In this document: positions 22,625 through 34,309 of the stretch, one piece after another
Layout of the letters: each line of letters begins with the position of its first letter
Position numbering within the stretch: the first letter of the stretch is position 1
From: Doryteuthis pealeii
Lineage: Eukaryota > Mollusca > Cephalopoda > Myopsida > Loliginidae
Assembly: GCA_023376005.1 (NCBI GenBank)
Contig: CM042181.1
Coordinates: 704,057 to 768,056 of the forward strand
DNA length: 64,000 nt
Direction of reading: 5' to 3'
Notes under the pieces: generated by a model
The model's database searches: none
What the model was told of the DNA's origin: nothing
Seen by the model: only the letters and a program-made list of their open reading frames with translations
Made by a program: the position numbers and the translations under genes

Positions 22625-23005
22625 CATTTGGCCCTAGCACCTATATGATTTTCCCAACCCTATTGCCCTTATGGCAAGCCCCAACCCCCTTTTATCATAT
22701 GGGTGCTAGAAGGCGGTGAGTGAGGGTCTACATGTCCTGGGAATGACGTTAAACTCTATCTGATGGTGAGGTTACAGTTTTGGAGGTTTGGGGAACGGGG
22801 AGGACCCCTTCATCACCATTGCTCCCCGGTCCACTCTGACCCGGAGTGGTAGTACCTGTTAGGGTCCCATCTATGGGTTGAATGGAAAAACATGAGTTGA
22901 TATACAAAATTGTATTATGCATTAAGAATGAATTTATTTCACAACTTTGTCGGCATTAAATAACCCACCGAGGTTGATATGCCGTAAAACAAAACAAACC
23001 AAACC
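22625..23005 (+). repeat. R1 copy
   Basis: 5'-truncated R1 from CCCTAGCACCTATATGATT to ATGCCGTAAAAC and an AAACC tail. Confidence 0.8.
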
Positions 23006-23224
23006 AAAATCAACATTTGGCTTTGAATTTTTTTTAGATAATTTAGTAATTTCAATATTCAAATTTTATTTTACTAAGAAGAAACTATGATATGCTTTTT
23101 ACGATAGGCCACACACTATAATGGTACCCAGAATTCTGATGGCTAAGCAGTAGGGTAGTTCGATTTTTCACTTTAAAAAAAAAATATCAAATCCTCTCAA
23201 ACAGCAAAAGTTGTGTGTTGGTAT

Positions 23225-23460
23225 AATGAATACCAATACCAAAAATGAGATCTCTTACTTGCACCATTGTTTGAGGAAATAGCATTAAAGATCGTCTGCT
23301 AAAATGCACCGAATAGATCCTTGTTTTCACAACATTTGGCTTAGAAATTGTTTCGTTAATTTAGTACTTTCAATATGTAAGACAGAAAAGGTAATTTAAT
23401 TTTACTAAGAGGAAACTAATCAAACAAAACTAGAATCCAAATTGACAATATACCATCTAT
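23225..23460 (+). other. Paralog of the FEM-1 copy 1 3' flank (empty site)
   Basis: TTGAGGAAATAGCATTAAAG ATCGT runs into CTGCTAAAATGCAC, then TTTTCACAACATTTGGC and GAGGAAACTA. It matches 14301-14326 joined to 16196-16312 and beyond, lacking both the TIR/minisatellite element and the SINE. Confidence 0.75.
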
Positions 23461-23480
23461 CACCGTCGACATAGTACATA

Positions 23481-23811
23481 TGTTACATAATTATTAGATC
23501 CCTAATACTTATATAAGGTAGTATAGAAACATAATGGCGATTAGTGCAGCTGATGGCCTTGAGAGTGAGTGACGGCGCTTGACCTCACTCTCACCTTGCC
23601 TTCCGGGGATAAATCGTGAGAACTGTAAGGCATAGAAGACCCTGTCTTCCGGTTTAAGGATAGTAAGTAAGTCTCAGTCAGTTAGCAGGTAGGAGCCGAG
23701 CCCGATGGGATGTAAGTCGATCTGCGCAGATGTCTGGGTTGGGGATTTAACAATAAAATAAGATCAAAAGTAAATCGAAATCTTGTGTTTATTATCTAAA
23801 AACTAACAATG
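23481..23811 (+). mobile_element. Possible LTR
   Basis: TGTTACATAA start, TTATATAAGG TATA-like box, AACAATAAAATAAG polyA-like signal and CTAACA end. No target duplication or partner LTR found. The following 600 bp carry no recognised gene. Confidence 0.35.
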
Positions 23812-24425
23812 ACACAAGGCTTCTGATAGAGAGAAATCCCTAACAGAAAACCAGACCCGAAGTCCCCAAGAAAGTCCAGACCTTAGAAGATTCCAGACCA
23901 AGTCAAGATAGATGATAGAAATACCAAAGACGATCAGAATAGCAAAGCCGGCCAGAAGAAAATACGACCAGAAGTAAGAAGTAAGAAAGAGATATACATC
24001 ATTATATTATTTAGTGCCAGTAAAGAAGAAGGGTATGCAACACATACCTATAAAAATAAATGTTAAATATATTTCCGTGTTTTCGGGTCTACGTTTCCTT
24101 GTGGTAAATTGTTTTCGGCCAACGTATTGTCTTTATCTCGTTCGTCACCAATTTGTTTGATAGATTTATAGACAGAAACAATATATAATTCCATAATTTA
24201 CTTTTTCTTTTTAATTTTCTTTTCTCTTTTTAAAAAAAAATACTAATAGTATTAAAAATATCATAAAAAAGGAAGAAAGAAAGAGAGTAGGAGAAAGATA
24301 AAGAGAGGGGATGAACGTGCGGAAGCGATAACGCTAATTTGTTTCAATCGAACATAACGAAAAGATGAAAAGAAGGAAGGAAAGAAAAAAAAAACATTAG
24401 GAGAGTGAGAGTTAAACCAAGATCA
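23812..24425. other. No recognised gene
   Basis: A/G-rich sequence after the possible LTR, without landmarks. Confidence 0.5.
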
Positions 24426-25785
24426 TTATACTTTTTACATATTGAACCATTTAGCAATAGCTCTTAAGTAAACATATCAAACGTTGTCAGAATTAAATTA
24501 TCATACTGTGGTATATCAACAGGCCTGCTAGTCTCGTGTTCCTTAATTGTATGACCGTTATCATCTTGAAATCCCCTCTGCTTAAAAATGAGACTGTCCA
24601 AATGGTCCAAGATGAAATGTAAATCCTGATTAACTGGTCTTACTTAACCATCGAATTCTTATTTCCCATGAGTGTCGTACCATTCAGTTTTTATTATAAA
24701 TAAAGAAAAGGAAGAACAAGGACATGTTACAAAGAAAAACATATAATAAGAAAGAAAAATAGTAAGGGGAAGATCGAAAGAGGGGTTGAGTGCGCGGAAT
24801 TGACAACGCTAATTTGTTTAAAAAAAACATATTGAAAAGAACGAAAATAATAGAATAATAATTAACACAGCTTAACACCTGTACCTCAACTATGGTTATC
24901 GGAATATACACCCGGGGATTGAGTACCGTGATTGCTCCCGAATACAAGAAGGTTCCCGAGTTCGAAAAGAACGTTTCCGAGTTCAAGAAGGTTCCCGATT
25001 CCGACAAGAATTACCTGATGAAGACCGGAGGGCACATCGGTCGAAACGCTGTACAGATAACAATGAAGATGAGGACAATAGTCCGAATAATCCAAATAAT
25101 ACTATACTTTTTTATATATATATTGAACTATTTAGTAATAGCTCTTAAGTAAACACATCAAACATTGTAATAATTAAATTATCATACTGTGGTATATCCA
25201 CAGGTCCTAATAATAAAGATTATTATGCTTTTTACATATTGAACTTTTTGGTAATAGCTCTTAAGTAAACATATCAAATGTTGTAATAATTAAATTATCA
25301 TACTGTGGTATATCCACAGGTCCTGCTAGTCAAGATTATTATGCTTTTTACATATTGAACTATTTAGCAATAGCTCTTAAGATAACATATCAAACGTTGT
25401 AATAATTAAATTAGCATACTGTGGTATATCCATAGGCCCTGCTAATAAAGATTATTATGCTTTTTACATATTGAACTATTTGGTAATAGCTCTTAAGTAA
25501 ACATATCAAACGGTGTAATAATTAAATTATCATACTGTGGTATATCCATAGATCTTGCTAGTCAAGATTATTATGCTTTTTACATATTGAAATAATACAA
25601 TAGCTCTTAAGTAAACATATCAAATGTTGTAATAATTAAATTATCATACTGTGGTATATCCACAGGTCCTGCTAGTCAAGATTATTATGCTTTTTACATA
25701 TTGAAATAATTAGCAATAGCTCTTAAGTAAACATATCAAATGTTGTAATAATTAAATTATCATACTGTGGTATATGCTCAGTGTT
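24425..25785. repeat. 116-bp tandem repeat with a diverged outlier unit
   Basis: Units of about 116 bp: ATTATTATGCTTTTTACATA, CAATAGCTCTTAAGTAAACA, ATTATCATACTGTGGTATAT. About six run from 25100 to 25785. One diverged unit is at 24427-24545, separated by 550 bp. A partial inverted unit (TGCCACAGGATGATAG) follows at about 25790. Confidence 0.85.
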
Positions 25786-26099
25786 TATATGCCACAGGAT
25801 GATAGTTTAATTATTCCAGCTTTCGCGTCTCTGGACGATTTGATATTTTTTTTAAAGTGAAAAAACGACCTACCCTAATGAACAGGTTCTGCTAGTCTTT
25901 TTATTATTTTTCTGATATAGAAACCACAAGGTTCTTGCGAACGCCCTCAGCCGCCCTTTATCATACAAAGTGTTCAATTTAAAGTGCAACTCCGTGGAGT
26001 GTAGTAAACAATTTAGGTACTGAACATGTATGCCGAAAAAGTGTGTGTGTGTAAGTGGGGGTGTTCCCTTTAGGAAAAATAGTTATATTGGAAATAGGG

Positions 26100-26728
26100 T
26101 TATTTCCTAGTTGAGTAACATGATATTACAGGGTGACTTAGAAAAAATACAACCCAGATTATTTATTTTCCCATTAAACTAACCCTAAACTCCCAACCCT
26201 AACCCTAACTCCCCAACTTGAGTAACATATTACAGGGTGACTTAGAAAAAACAGAACCCAAATTATCTATTCATTTTCCCATTAAACTAACCCTAACTCT
26301 AACCCTAACCGTAAACCCCCTAGTTGAGTAACATGAAATTACTGGGTGACCCAGAAAAAACAGAACCCAAATTATTTATTTTCCCATGAAACTAACCCTA
26401 AACCCTAACCCTAACCATAACCTTAAACCCTAACCCTAAACACCCAACCATAACCCCCTAGTTTAATAACATGATATTACAGGGTGACCCAGAAAAAACA
26501 GAACCCAAATTATGGTTATTTCCTAGTTGAATAACATGATATTACAGGGTGACCCAGGAAAAACAGAACCCAAATTATTTATTTATTTTCCCATTAAACT
26601 AACCCTAAACTCTAACCCTAATCCTAAACCCTAACCCCCCTAGTTAAAATTAACAGTTTTGTTACAAAATGTGTGGGTTCTGTTTTTTCTGGGTCACCCT
26701 GTAATATCATGTTACTCAACAAGGGGGG

Positions 26729-26759
<31 letters not shown>

Positions 26760-26870
26760 CTAGGGTTAAGGTTTAGGGTTAGTTTAATGGGAAAATAAAT
26801 AAATAATTTGGGTTCTGTATTTTTCTGGGTGAACATGTAATATCATGTTACTCAACTAGGAAATAACCAT
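26100..26870. repeat. MITE-like tandem units with telomere-like repeats, switching orientation
   Basis: Units carry ATTACAGGGTGACCCAGAAA, an ATTATTTATTTTCCCATTAA block, then short (CCCTAA)n-like runs. From about 26640 the same unit is inverted (TCTGGGTCACCCTGTAAT; GGGTTAGGGTTAGGGTT). CAGGGTGACCC next to TA resembles a mariner-type terminus. Confidence 0.75.
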
Positions 26871-26879
26871 AAAAAGTAT

Positions 26880-27130
26880 TTGGTACCTCTAAAGGAGGTG
26901 GCTTCATTCCTGAAATGCGGTGACCAAGCGTACTTGGTAATATTACAAAGAGGTGTAATCAAATATACTGAACATATATGCCGAAAAAGTAAGGGGGTGA
27001 AAAATAGTTATATTAAGTTAAGGAAAAATAGTTATATTGTAAAAATTATCTGGTACCTCTAAAAAAGGTAGCTTCATTCCTGAAATAAGGTAACCAAGCG
27101 AGCACATTGTATTCTTGGTAGATATTTACC
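26880..27130 (+). repeat. Direct repeat pair
   Basis: GGTACCTCTAAA..GGTGGCTTCATTCCTG at 26882 recurs at 27051 (GGTACCTCTAAA..GGTAGCTTCATTCCTG). Confidence 0.55.
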
Positions 27131-27290
27131 TCATACCCCACTTGTATGGGTTGGACACACAGTCTCGTTTTATCGTGGGTGCATAAAAATTGCGTCGATC
27201 CCGTCGGCATTCTCCCTCAAGGGGGTGCCTCAGGCACTGGGCAATAAACCCAACCAGGCCCTTTTAAATCAAGGGGACAGACAGGCCCTG
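27130..27290 (-). repeat. R2 copy, minus strand
   Basis: Reverse complement of the R2 segment with CCGACGGGATCGACGCAATT and GCCTGAGGC.CCCCTTGAGGG. Confidence 0.65.
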
Positions 27291-27304
27291 ACACTAACTT
27301 TTTT

Positions 27305-27870
27305 TCATTGTTTCTGCAGAGGGGTAATACTCCCCTAATGGAGCCACCTGTTGGCCGTGGGTGGCGACCTGTGATGCTTAAGGATAGAACCCAGGTGGAT
27401 GAGCAGTCCATGATTTGCAATACTCCACTTTGGCCCTATCTTGGACTAGACGGGCGGTCGGAGAGGCCCCCTCAGATCAATCGGCTGGTCACGTCAAGCC
27501 CTAGCACCTATATGATTGTCTCAACCCTATTGCCTTTATGGCAAGCCCCAACCCCTTTTTATCATATGGATGCTAGAAGGCGGTGACTGAGGGTCTACAT
27601 GTCCTGGGAATGACGTTAAACTCTATCTGATGGTGAGGTTCCAGTTTTGGAGGTTTGGGGAATGTGGAGCACCCCTTCATCACCATTGCTCCCTGGTCCA
27701 CTCTGACCCAGAGTGGTAGTACCTGTTAGGCTCCCATCTATGGGTTAAATAGAAAAACATGAGTTGATAAACAACATTGTATTAGGCATTAAGAATGAAT
27801 TTATTTCACAATTTTGTCGAGATTAAATAACCCACCGCGGTTTATATGCCGTAAAACAAAACAAACCAAA
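27305..27870 (+). repeat. R1 copy, near full length
   Basis: From CTGCAGAGGGGTAATACTCC to ATGCCGTAAAACAAAACAAA. Lies about 430 bp upstream of FEM-1 copy 2. Confidence 0.8.
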
Positions 27871-28300
27871 CCAACAATGAATAAAATTATATCTCTTGTG
27901 TAATAAAATAACGCAAGGGTTAACATGCCGTAAGATCGTTTATGTATAAAATCTGTATACAAAACACTACAGCCACTACTAAGGATTGAACCCGTGTCCT
28001 ATAGCACTATAAAGACCACTGTTTTACTGTCACCTTTTCATTTAGTAATTTGGTTTCGCCTAATTGTATATAAGGAAAATATTTTTGGTAATTTTTTAAA
28101 ATTTTATCCGCGAGCCGAACCGGAACTGTTTTTGCTGACTTCATCTTTCTATTCTTTTTCGGTGTTATCGACTTTTATACTGAACAGTTTACGCTGTTCA
28201 AAGTTTAATTTTGTTTTCGTGAATATTTTTATACTGGTACAACTAGTATTTTTAATCTTTGATTATCTTTTTAGAATTGCGTATTGAACACCACATCATT

Positions 28301-28310
28301 ATGGCTGGAA
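28301..28310 (+). CDS. FEM1-like: 10-nt coding first exon of FEM-1-like copy 2
   Basis: ATGGCTGGAA is followed directly by GTAAGT, a consensus 5' splice donor. It leaves one base of an unfinished codon. The acceptor at 30770 supplies exactly the two bases needed, so frame is kept across a 2,460-bp intron. Copy 3 has a parallel exon (ATGGCTGAAG then GTAAGT at 47981), which is the main support for such a short exon. No convincing core promoter was identified upstream. Confidence 0.75.
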
Positions 28311-30770
28311 GTAAGTTTTATATTTTTAATATTTTTCTCTAACATTTTTTTTTCTTTAGCAGGGGAGGTGATTTCAAGTCTCTTATTGGCCTATTCTTTA
28401 TTTTAATGCACATTGTGTCTCTTATTGGCCTTATTCTTTATTTTAATGCACATTGTGTCTCATTGTTGGAGAAATGATGGCCCAAAGAAATTGCAATAAA
28501 GAGAAACTAGAATTAAAAAGATGTAGGATAATACCCATCAAAATTATTAACATTTGTTGTATTTTACATAAAAATATATTCTCATTAAATATAAGTTTTT
28601 ATATTAAATATATACTTCAACAAAATGAGAATATTAGTAAAAAAACAAAAATATATCAGTCATATCTCATTGTGAACCGGTTATTTAATACTTCTAATCC
28701 GGACTTAACCTACTGAGGTGCTCAAATTTCCTTTTTAACCTCATTTTGTCAGACTTGAAATAATTCCTAGATGTAAATCAAACATTCTGTTAGGACAGTG
28801 GTTCTCAGACATTTTCAGATTTTACTGACCCCTATCCCAAGTTTTTTTTTTTTTTTTTTTTTTTTTTAGCAAACTTGAAGTGGCCCGTTTTTTCTCTCTT
28901 CGGAGATCGAAGGAGTCTATCCTCTTTCAACACCTGCCTTCAATTCAGCGTGTAATTATCACAGCTTGGATCTGTACGGTAATGTTGGGAGTCGATGATA
29001 ATACTTGCCTTTCAACTTTGCGCACATGTAAAATTTTGTGGGTTAAATCCAAACTCAACACCTAAATTGCACCATCGTATGTCACCCTCCGAAAGAAAAT
29101 ACAAAAATCAGGAGAGGGAGGGAGGGGGGATAATTAAGTTTGTATGGTGCGTATGATAAAGAGTGGAGTCGATAAGGGGGTGGTGGATAATTAGGTCAGT
29201 GATTATTTCCCTAGGTATAATTGAGATTATAATACTTATCTTCAGCTTCTTGTTCTTTTCTGGCAGCCTGCAGTGCAAAAGAACAGTCATGTCAATTCTA
29301 TCACTTGGTTAAAAATGAATTTGGTCTGTAAAATAGCAATAAAATTATGGGAACAGATTAAAATATCTTTAAAAGTATTACCAATTTTAATCAGAAAGGC
29401 TCCTTATTCAAAGTTAATTCAAGTAACTTTCCAAAGTTGAATTAAAGATGTTTAATTTGAAATATTTTTCGGTGCTCTTTCAATATGTGATCTACCGAAG
29501 GGTTTCTAATCCAATGTGATCTACCGGTGTTGTTATATTAATGAATAATATATAATGCACCAGTTATTTCATCTAAAAACTTACTTTTTCTCGTCAGTTA
29601 ATGAGCGAGGGAGTCTATCCTCTTTTCACACCTGCCTTTAAATCGGCGTGTGATTATCACAGCTTGGGTCTGTACGGTAATGCTGGGAGTCGATGATAAT
29701 ACTGGCCTTTCAACTTTGCGCTTTATAGACAATTTGCCCAGATGTGTCCTTGTGATTCCGGGTTCGATCCCGCCTTGGCCAACTAGATGTATGTTAGCAC
29801 AATTTTTACCTGTCTGAAATAGTGAGCTGATAGGTGTGACGCTCCACCTCTAAAGCATACACAATAGCCATGGTCTGGCGCAATTAAAAACTGATACACT
29901 TCTTGGCCCCTTCGCCTATTTTACTGTATTATATATATTATAACATTCCGTTATCAATCCCTTCCTTGACAAAGGGTGAAGCTGACCCAAACATTGGAAA
30001 AAAAAATAAATAAAGCGAAACCAGGATAAAACTGTTATATATATTAAAACTCTATTTTTTTTTTTTTTTTTTCACTTTAAAAAAAAAAAATTCTTGTGCT
30101 TCCTGACCTCACAAAGGGGTTAAATCTAACTTAACGGACGTAAATTCCACCATGTCACCCCTCAAAGGAAAAAAAATCAGGGAATTAACCAAGTTTAATG
30201 ACATTTTAAGTGATATATTAATGAAACTTTATTTTTATTTTATTTTTTTTTCCAGTTTTTTAAATTCCATTATCAAAACTTCCTTGACAAAGGGTGAAGC
30301 TGACCCGAAACATTGGGAAAAAAATAAAGCAAAACCAGGACAAAACTGTTATATATACATATTAGAACTTTTTTTTTTTTTTTTTTTTTTACTTTGCTTC
30401 CTGGCCTCACAAGGGGTTAAAACTAACGTAACGGACGTAAATTCAACCATGTCACCCTCCGAAAGTAAAAAAAAAAAAAAGTCGGGAATTAAACCAATTT
30501 TAAGTGATATATTAATGAAACTTTTATTTTTTTATTTATTTATTTATTTATTTATTTTTTTTTTTTTTTTTTTAATCCGTTTTTCTAAACTATTGATAAT
30601 GGCGAATTGATAAGGAAACTGAGTTAAGTAGTAATATAGCTTCGGTCACAGAAAAACACAATATTCTTTAAGATATATAAAACTTTCGGATCACCCTTTA
30701 CTTAATTCTTAATTTTTTGTGTCAACTGTATTCTATTCTTTTATTTTTTTATTTATTTTTTTTTTTTCAG
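28311..30770 (+). other. Intron of FEM-1 copy 2
   Basis: Begins GTAAGT and ends TTTTTTTCAG. Contains tRNA-derived remnants at about 28875-29060 and 29600-29880 (TTCGATCCCGCCTTGGCCAA B-box-like). It also holds about 300-bp direct repeats at about 29960-30250 and 30260-30570 sharing CTTGACAAAGGGTGAAGCTG and ATGTCACCC. Confidence 0.7.
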
Positions 30771-32578
30771 CCCCCTACGTCAAGGTTGTTCTCGATTCGT
30801 TTTGTAAGAGTCTCGTGGATCACATATTCGTCCTAATCCATAAAAATTCCGTGGGTGACCTCGTGCAGATCTTCGAGAGGATTCACCCGGACAACTGCAC
30901 GAAAATCCTCAACTATGCAAGTGACGGCTACACCCTTCTGTATTTGGCCGTGAAACTGGAGAGGTTCGAAGTGGCCAAGTACCTACTGAGAGTTTCACGC
31001 CGTCAAGGTCATCGCGAAATGTGCGACCAATGGAAAGTTGTTCGCCATCCTCTAATCGTTGCCATGGACATCTTCAGCTGCCGATTAACAGAACTGATCG
31101 CGAGGAGCCTGTTTGATATCAATGATGCCATTTACGGCTCCATGACGCCTCTGATTATGGCCGTCCTCACCGGAGATGACCACTTCATTGAGCTCCTCGT
31201 AGAACTAGGGGCCGATGTAAATGTCGCTACTTCGTCTGGGCTTAGCCCGTTGAGGGTTTCGATCCAGTACCCCAGTGCCTGCCGCTTTCTGCTCACTACA
31301 AATGTAAATCTTAATTATCAAGACGAAGATGGCAATACGGCTGTACATGTCGCCGCTTCTGAGAGGAAATGGCAAAGCTTGATACGATTAGTTGACGGTG
31401 GCGCTGATATCCGGATCCAGAACAAAGAGGGCATGACTCCGTTAATGGTGGCGAGTATAAATTTGAACGTCGCTTCCATTAAATACTTAAGTCGTCGTCC
31501 TTACGCATATTCAGAAGTAGAGAAAATCGAGGCCTACGAAGTCCTGGGTGCCTGTAATGTTTTTGCAGCCCAGCCAGTTATAGACTACTGGAGTGAGGCT
31601 TTGGAATTGAGGGGTGATAGATACGTTAAATCTAGCCCTTATCCCCCACAGGCTGTTCTTGATAACACAAAAGAGTTTACCACGGATGCTGAATTGGACA
31701 GCTTCCAGGACAAACCTTTGCAATTAGCTTTTCAATCTGTTTTAGTTATTGAAAGAGTTCTCGGAAGAAACAATGGCACTTATCTGGATATTATCCTGAA
31801 GGCTGCAATGGCCGCCAAACATACCGGCAACATAGTTAAAACTCGGAAGCTGGTCAACTATATCTTCCAACACTGTAAATCCACATCGGCCAGCTTAGTG
31901 ACCTCTTCTGTTCTAACGATCAAGTTGCTGTTTGAGAAGCTTACCGAAGACGTTAGTGAGGAGAAACCTTTTAAAAATGGCGGATTTGTTCTTTTTAAAC
32001 TTATTGCGCAGACGACTGAAACGATGTGGCTTTCGATCAAGGAAAGGGTTACTCAAATGCCTAACTTTAAGCACACCGACTACGCAAGCACCCTAGATCT
32101 TTTCCTGTACATGACTGCCGTCATTTCGGCAATGGATCTCCGACAGGCGAACCGTCGCCAATTTCTCGAAGTGGTCAAAAGACTTGTCGCGGTGGACCCG
32201 CGCATTGTGAACCACCAGTCTCTACTGCATCGTGCAGTCTCGTATCTGGATACGCAAGCGTGGGCCTCTGCACAGCTCCTGCGGCTCCTAGCAGAAGCGG
32301 GTGCCGATCTTCAAGCCAAGGACTATATCTATAACACCCCAATGCTGTATGCTTTTAAGTTTACGCCCGTGGGGGAGTTACCGGAGATTTTGACCGTGTT
32401 TCAAGAACACGGACTCCACCCCGATTGTATAGATGATGACTATGTATTTGGTTTAAAATTCGCACATTCGGTAACTCAGCTGATGTGCCGGAGAGATGCG
32501 GTGAGCTCAGAAGACGATCCGTCGACTAAGGGGCCCTTAGATGGTATGCTTGACGATGTTCTTAAGTTACGCATTTAG
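30771..32578 (+). CDS. FEM1-like: FEM-1-like ankyrin protein, copy 2, main coding exon (intact)
   Basis: Single open exon that, joined to the 10-nt exon at 28301-28310, encodes 605 aa, close to the roughly 620 aa of FEM1 proteins. The exon follows a long T tract ending in CAG at 30770. Its first two bases complete the codon opened by exon 1 (A+CC), giving an N-terminus MAGTPYVKV. Ankyrin repeats span about residues 25-290, with motifs such as GSMTPLIMAV, GADVNVATSSG, GNTAVHVAA and GMTPLMVA. A FEM-1 middle region follows: IEAYEVLGAC, YWSEALELR and LVIERVLGRNN match the IxALELLGA, YWKKAMNMR and RERILG blocks of FEM1A/C. A C-terminal ankyrin pair (VDPRIVNHQSLLHRAV, GADLQAKD) and a diverged CUL2-box tail (TQLMCRRDAV, Leu about 574) end the protein. 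Known for the family: substrate receptor of CUL2-elongin E3 ligases that reads C-terminal degrons. The degron-binding Asp appears replaced by Thr137. Family assignment is strong; activity is inference. Confidence 0.9.
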
Positions 32579-32715
32579 ACTTGAGCGCCATCTTTCGTGG
32601 GGTTTTTTTTGCCTTCGATCTTAAAATGTCGAATGCCGATTTTCAAAGACACAACTAATCTACTTCACACGGTAAATAACATTTGAGCGATTAATGAGTA
32701 TGCACTTATAAACGC

Positions 32716-32719
<4 letters not shown>

Positions 32720-32755
<36 letters not shown>
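32720..32755 (+). repeat. Long A run 3' of FEM-1 copy 2
   Basis: Uninterrupted A homopolymer of about 35 bases, some 140 bp after the stop codon, between GCGTTT and CGCGAG. It could be a retroposed tail or a simple homopolymer. No good AATAAA is seen upstream. Confidence 0.8.
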
Positions 32756-32756
<1 letters not shown>

Positions 32757-32849
32757 GCGAGATTTCTTTTATTTTTATAACTCCCGAGAAAAGAATTTTT
32801 GAGTTTTTACATGCTATCAAAATTTAAAGCAACTTAAATAGAATTAATC

Positions 32850-32971
32850 GGGTTATTTCCTAGTTCAGTAACATATTACAGGTGACCCAGAAAAAACAAA
32901 CCGCGAAGTTTGTAATAAAACTGGTAATTTTAACTAGGGGATAGGGTTATTTAATGGGGAAATAATTTGGG

Positions 32972-33009
<38 letters not shown>

Positions 33010-33295
33010 CTGGGTCTCCCTGTAATGTTACTCAGCTACGGGTAGTTTATTGGGAAAATAATTTGGGTTCTGATTTTTCTGGGTCACCTTATGTTACTCA
33101 ACAAGGCGGGTAGGTTAGGATTAGTTTAATGGGGAAAATAAATTATTTTTTTTTTTTTTTTTTTTTTTTCTGGGTCACCCTGTAATGTTACTCAACTAGT
33201 GGGGGGGGTACGGTTAGTTTATTGGAAAATAAATAATTTGGGTTCCGATTTTTCTGGGTCACCCCTGTAATATATGTTACTCAACTAGGAAATAA
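32850..33295. repeat. Further MITE/telomere-like units
   Basis: TTACAGGTGACCCAGAAAAA followed by several inverted TCTGGGTCACCCTGTAAT units, long T runs and degenerate GGTTAG. Same family as 26100-26870. Confidence 0.6.
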
Positions 33296-33319
33296 CCATT
33301 AATCACATTAAATTATGGC

Positions 33320-33528
33320 TGCTTTTTAGCTCGGTCGGTAGAGCGCATGCCTAGGAATCGCAAGGTTGTGCATTTGATACAAGTCCCCACCAACCCGATG
33401 CATCAGTAAGTATGGCGCTCCACCTCTGCAAAAACAATTTCTATGGTTCAGTGCTAGCGAAAAGGGTATAGACTCCCTCGCTGTCTGGCTGATACAGACA
33501 ATAGGTCACTCCGCTAACTTTACTCGTA
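33320..33528 (+). mobile_element. Diverged tRNA-derived SINE
   Basis: TTAGCTCGGTCGGTAGAGCG head, TATGGCGCTCCACCTC body, and GACTCCCTCGCTGTCTGGCT tail. Confidence 0.75.
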
Positions 33529-33544
33529 CATTATAATCGCCATC

Positions 33545-33645
33545 TTTTTTTTTATCAAATCAACATTATATGGAATTCGTGAATATTCCACATCTACCTG
33601 CACTATTGTGAATGAATGGTCCCACCCCCACCGACAACGCTAACT
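33545..33645 (+). repeat. R3 repeat, first of five
   Basis: About 100-130 bp: AAATC.ACATTA..GGAATT, then CTACCTG.ACTATTGTGAAT, then GAATGGTCCC. Others at 35155-35275, 35450-35590, 36965-37075 and 37325-37460. Copies alternate with SINEs across 33-37.5 kb, suggesting a composite repeat. Confidence 0.65.
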
Positions 33646-33696
33646 TTACAAATTTAATTACAAACGATATAATCTTTTTTAAATATCTACAAATAT

Positions 33697-33740
33697 TTCT
33701 CTGGTTGACTTCTGATTTAGGTCGGAAAATTAAAAACGAC

Positions 33741-33777
<37 letters not shown>

Positions 33778-34262
33778 TGGTACCCAATGACAGTTTAACT
33801 ACAGTCTATGATTTAACATTTTGCGAATTGGGTTACGGTTTTTAGGGATTAAGGTTGTTTTTAATTACGTATTGCTTAAGAAAAATAAACAAACCCAAAT
33901 TACTATGCATTTAATGTTGAAAAATATTTTTTAAACTAAGTTTAATTGAAATTGTACATTACAATACTAACACAAACTGTCTCAATAGATTCAATAATTA
34001 ATTTCAATGGTTAAGTATTGTAATGTATAATTTCAATTAAACTGAGTTTTTAAAATATTTTTCAACATTTAAATGTATAGTAATTTTTTTTTGTTTATAT
34101 TTTAAAGCTATACGTAATTAAAAACCACCTTAATCCCCTAAAACCGTAACCCAATTCGCAAAATGTTAATTCATAGACTGTAGTTAAACCGTCATTGGGT
34201 ACCACCAAAAATCTTTCCGTTTAAATTTTCCTACCTAAATCAGAAGTTGGCCATTTCTCTAG
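33697..34262. mobile_element. Large palindrome / foldback element
   Basis: Arms of about 250 bp are near-perfect reverse complements: GTGGTACCCAATGACAGTTT (33777) pairs with the sequence ending GTCATTGGGTACCACC (about 34207). The loop is about 40 bp around 33975-34010. A long T run (about 33741-33776) interrupts the left arm only. No coding sequence. Confidence 0.85.
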
Positions 34263-34309
34263 ACGTAATGAAACGAATCTCTAAATCTTTTCAACTTGGG
34301 TTGAAGAAT

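Noticed and set aside
26100..26870. Chromosome end or telomere fusion
   Set aside because: TTAGGG-like runs are short, imperfect and interleaved with a 100-bp unit; the orientation is opposite to that of an end-to-end fusion.
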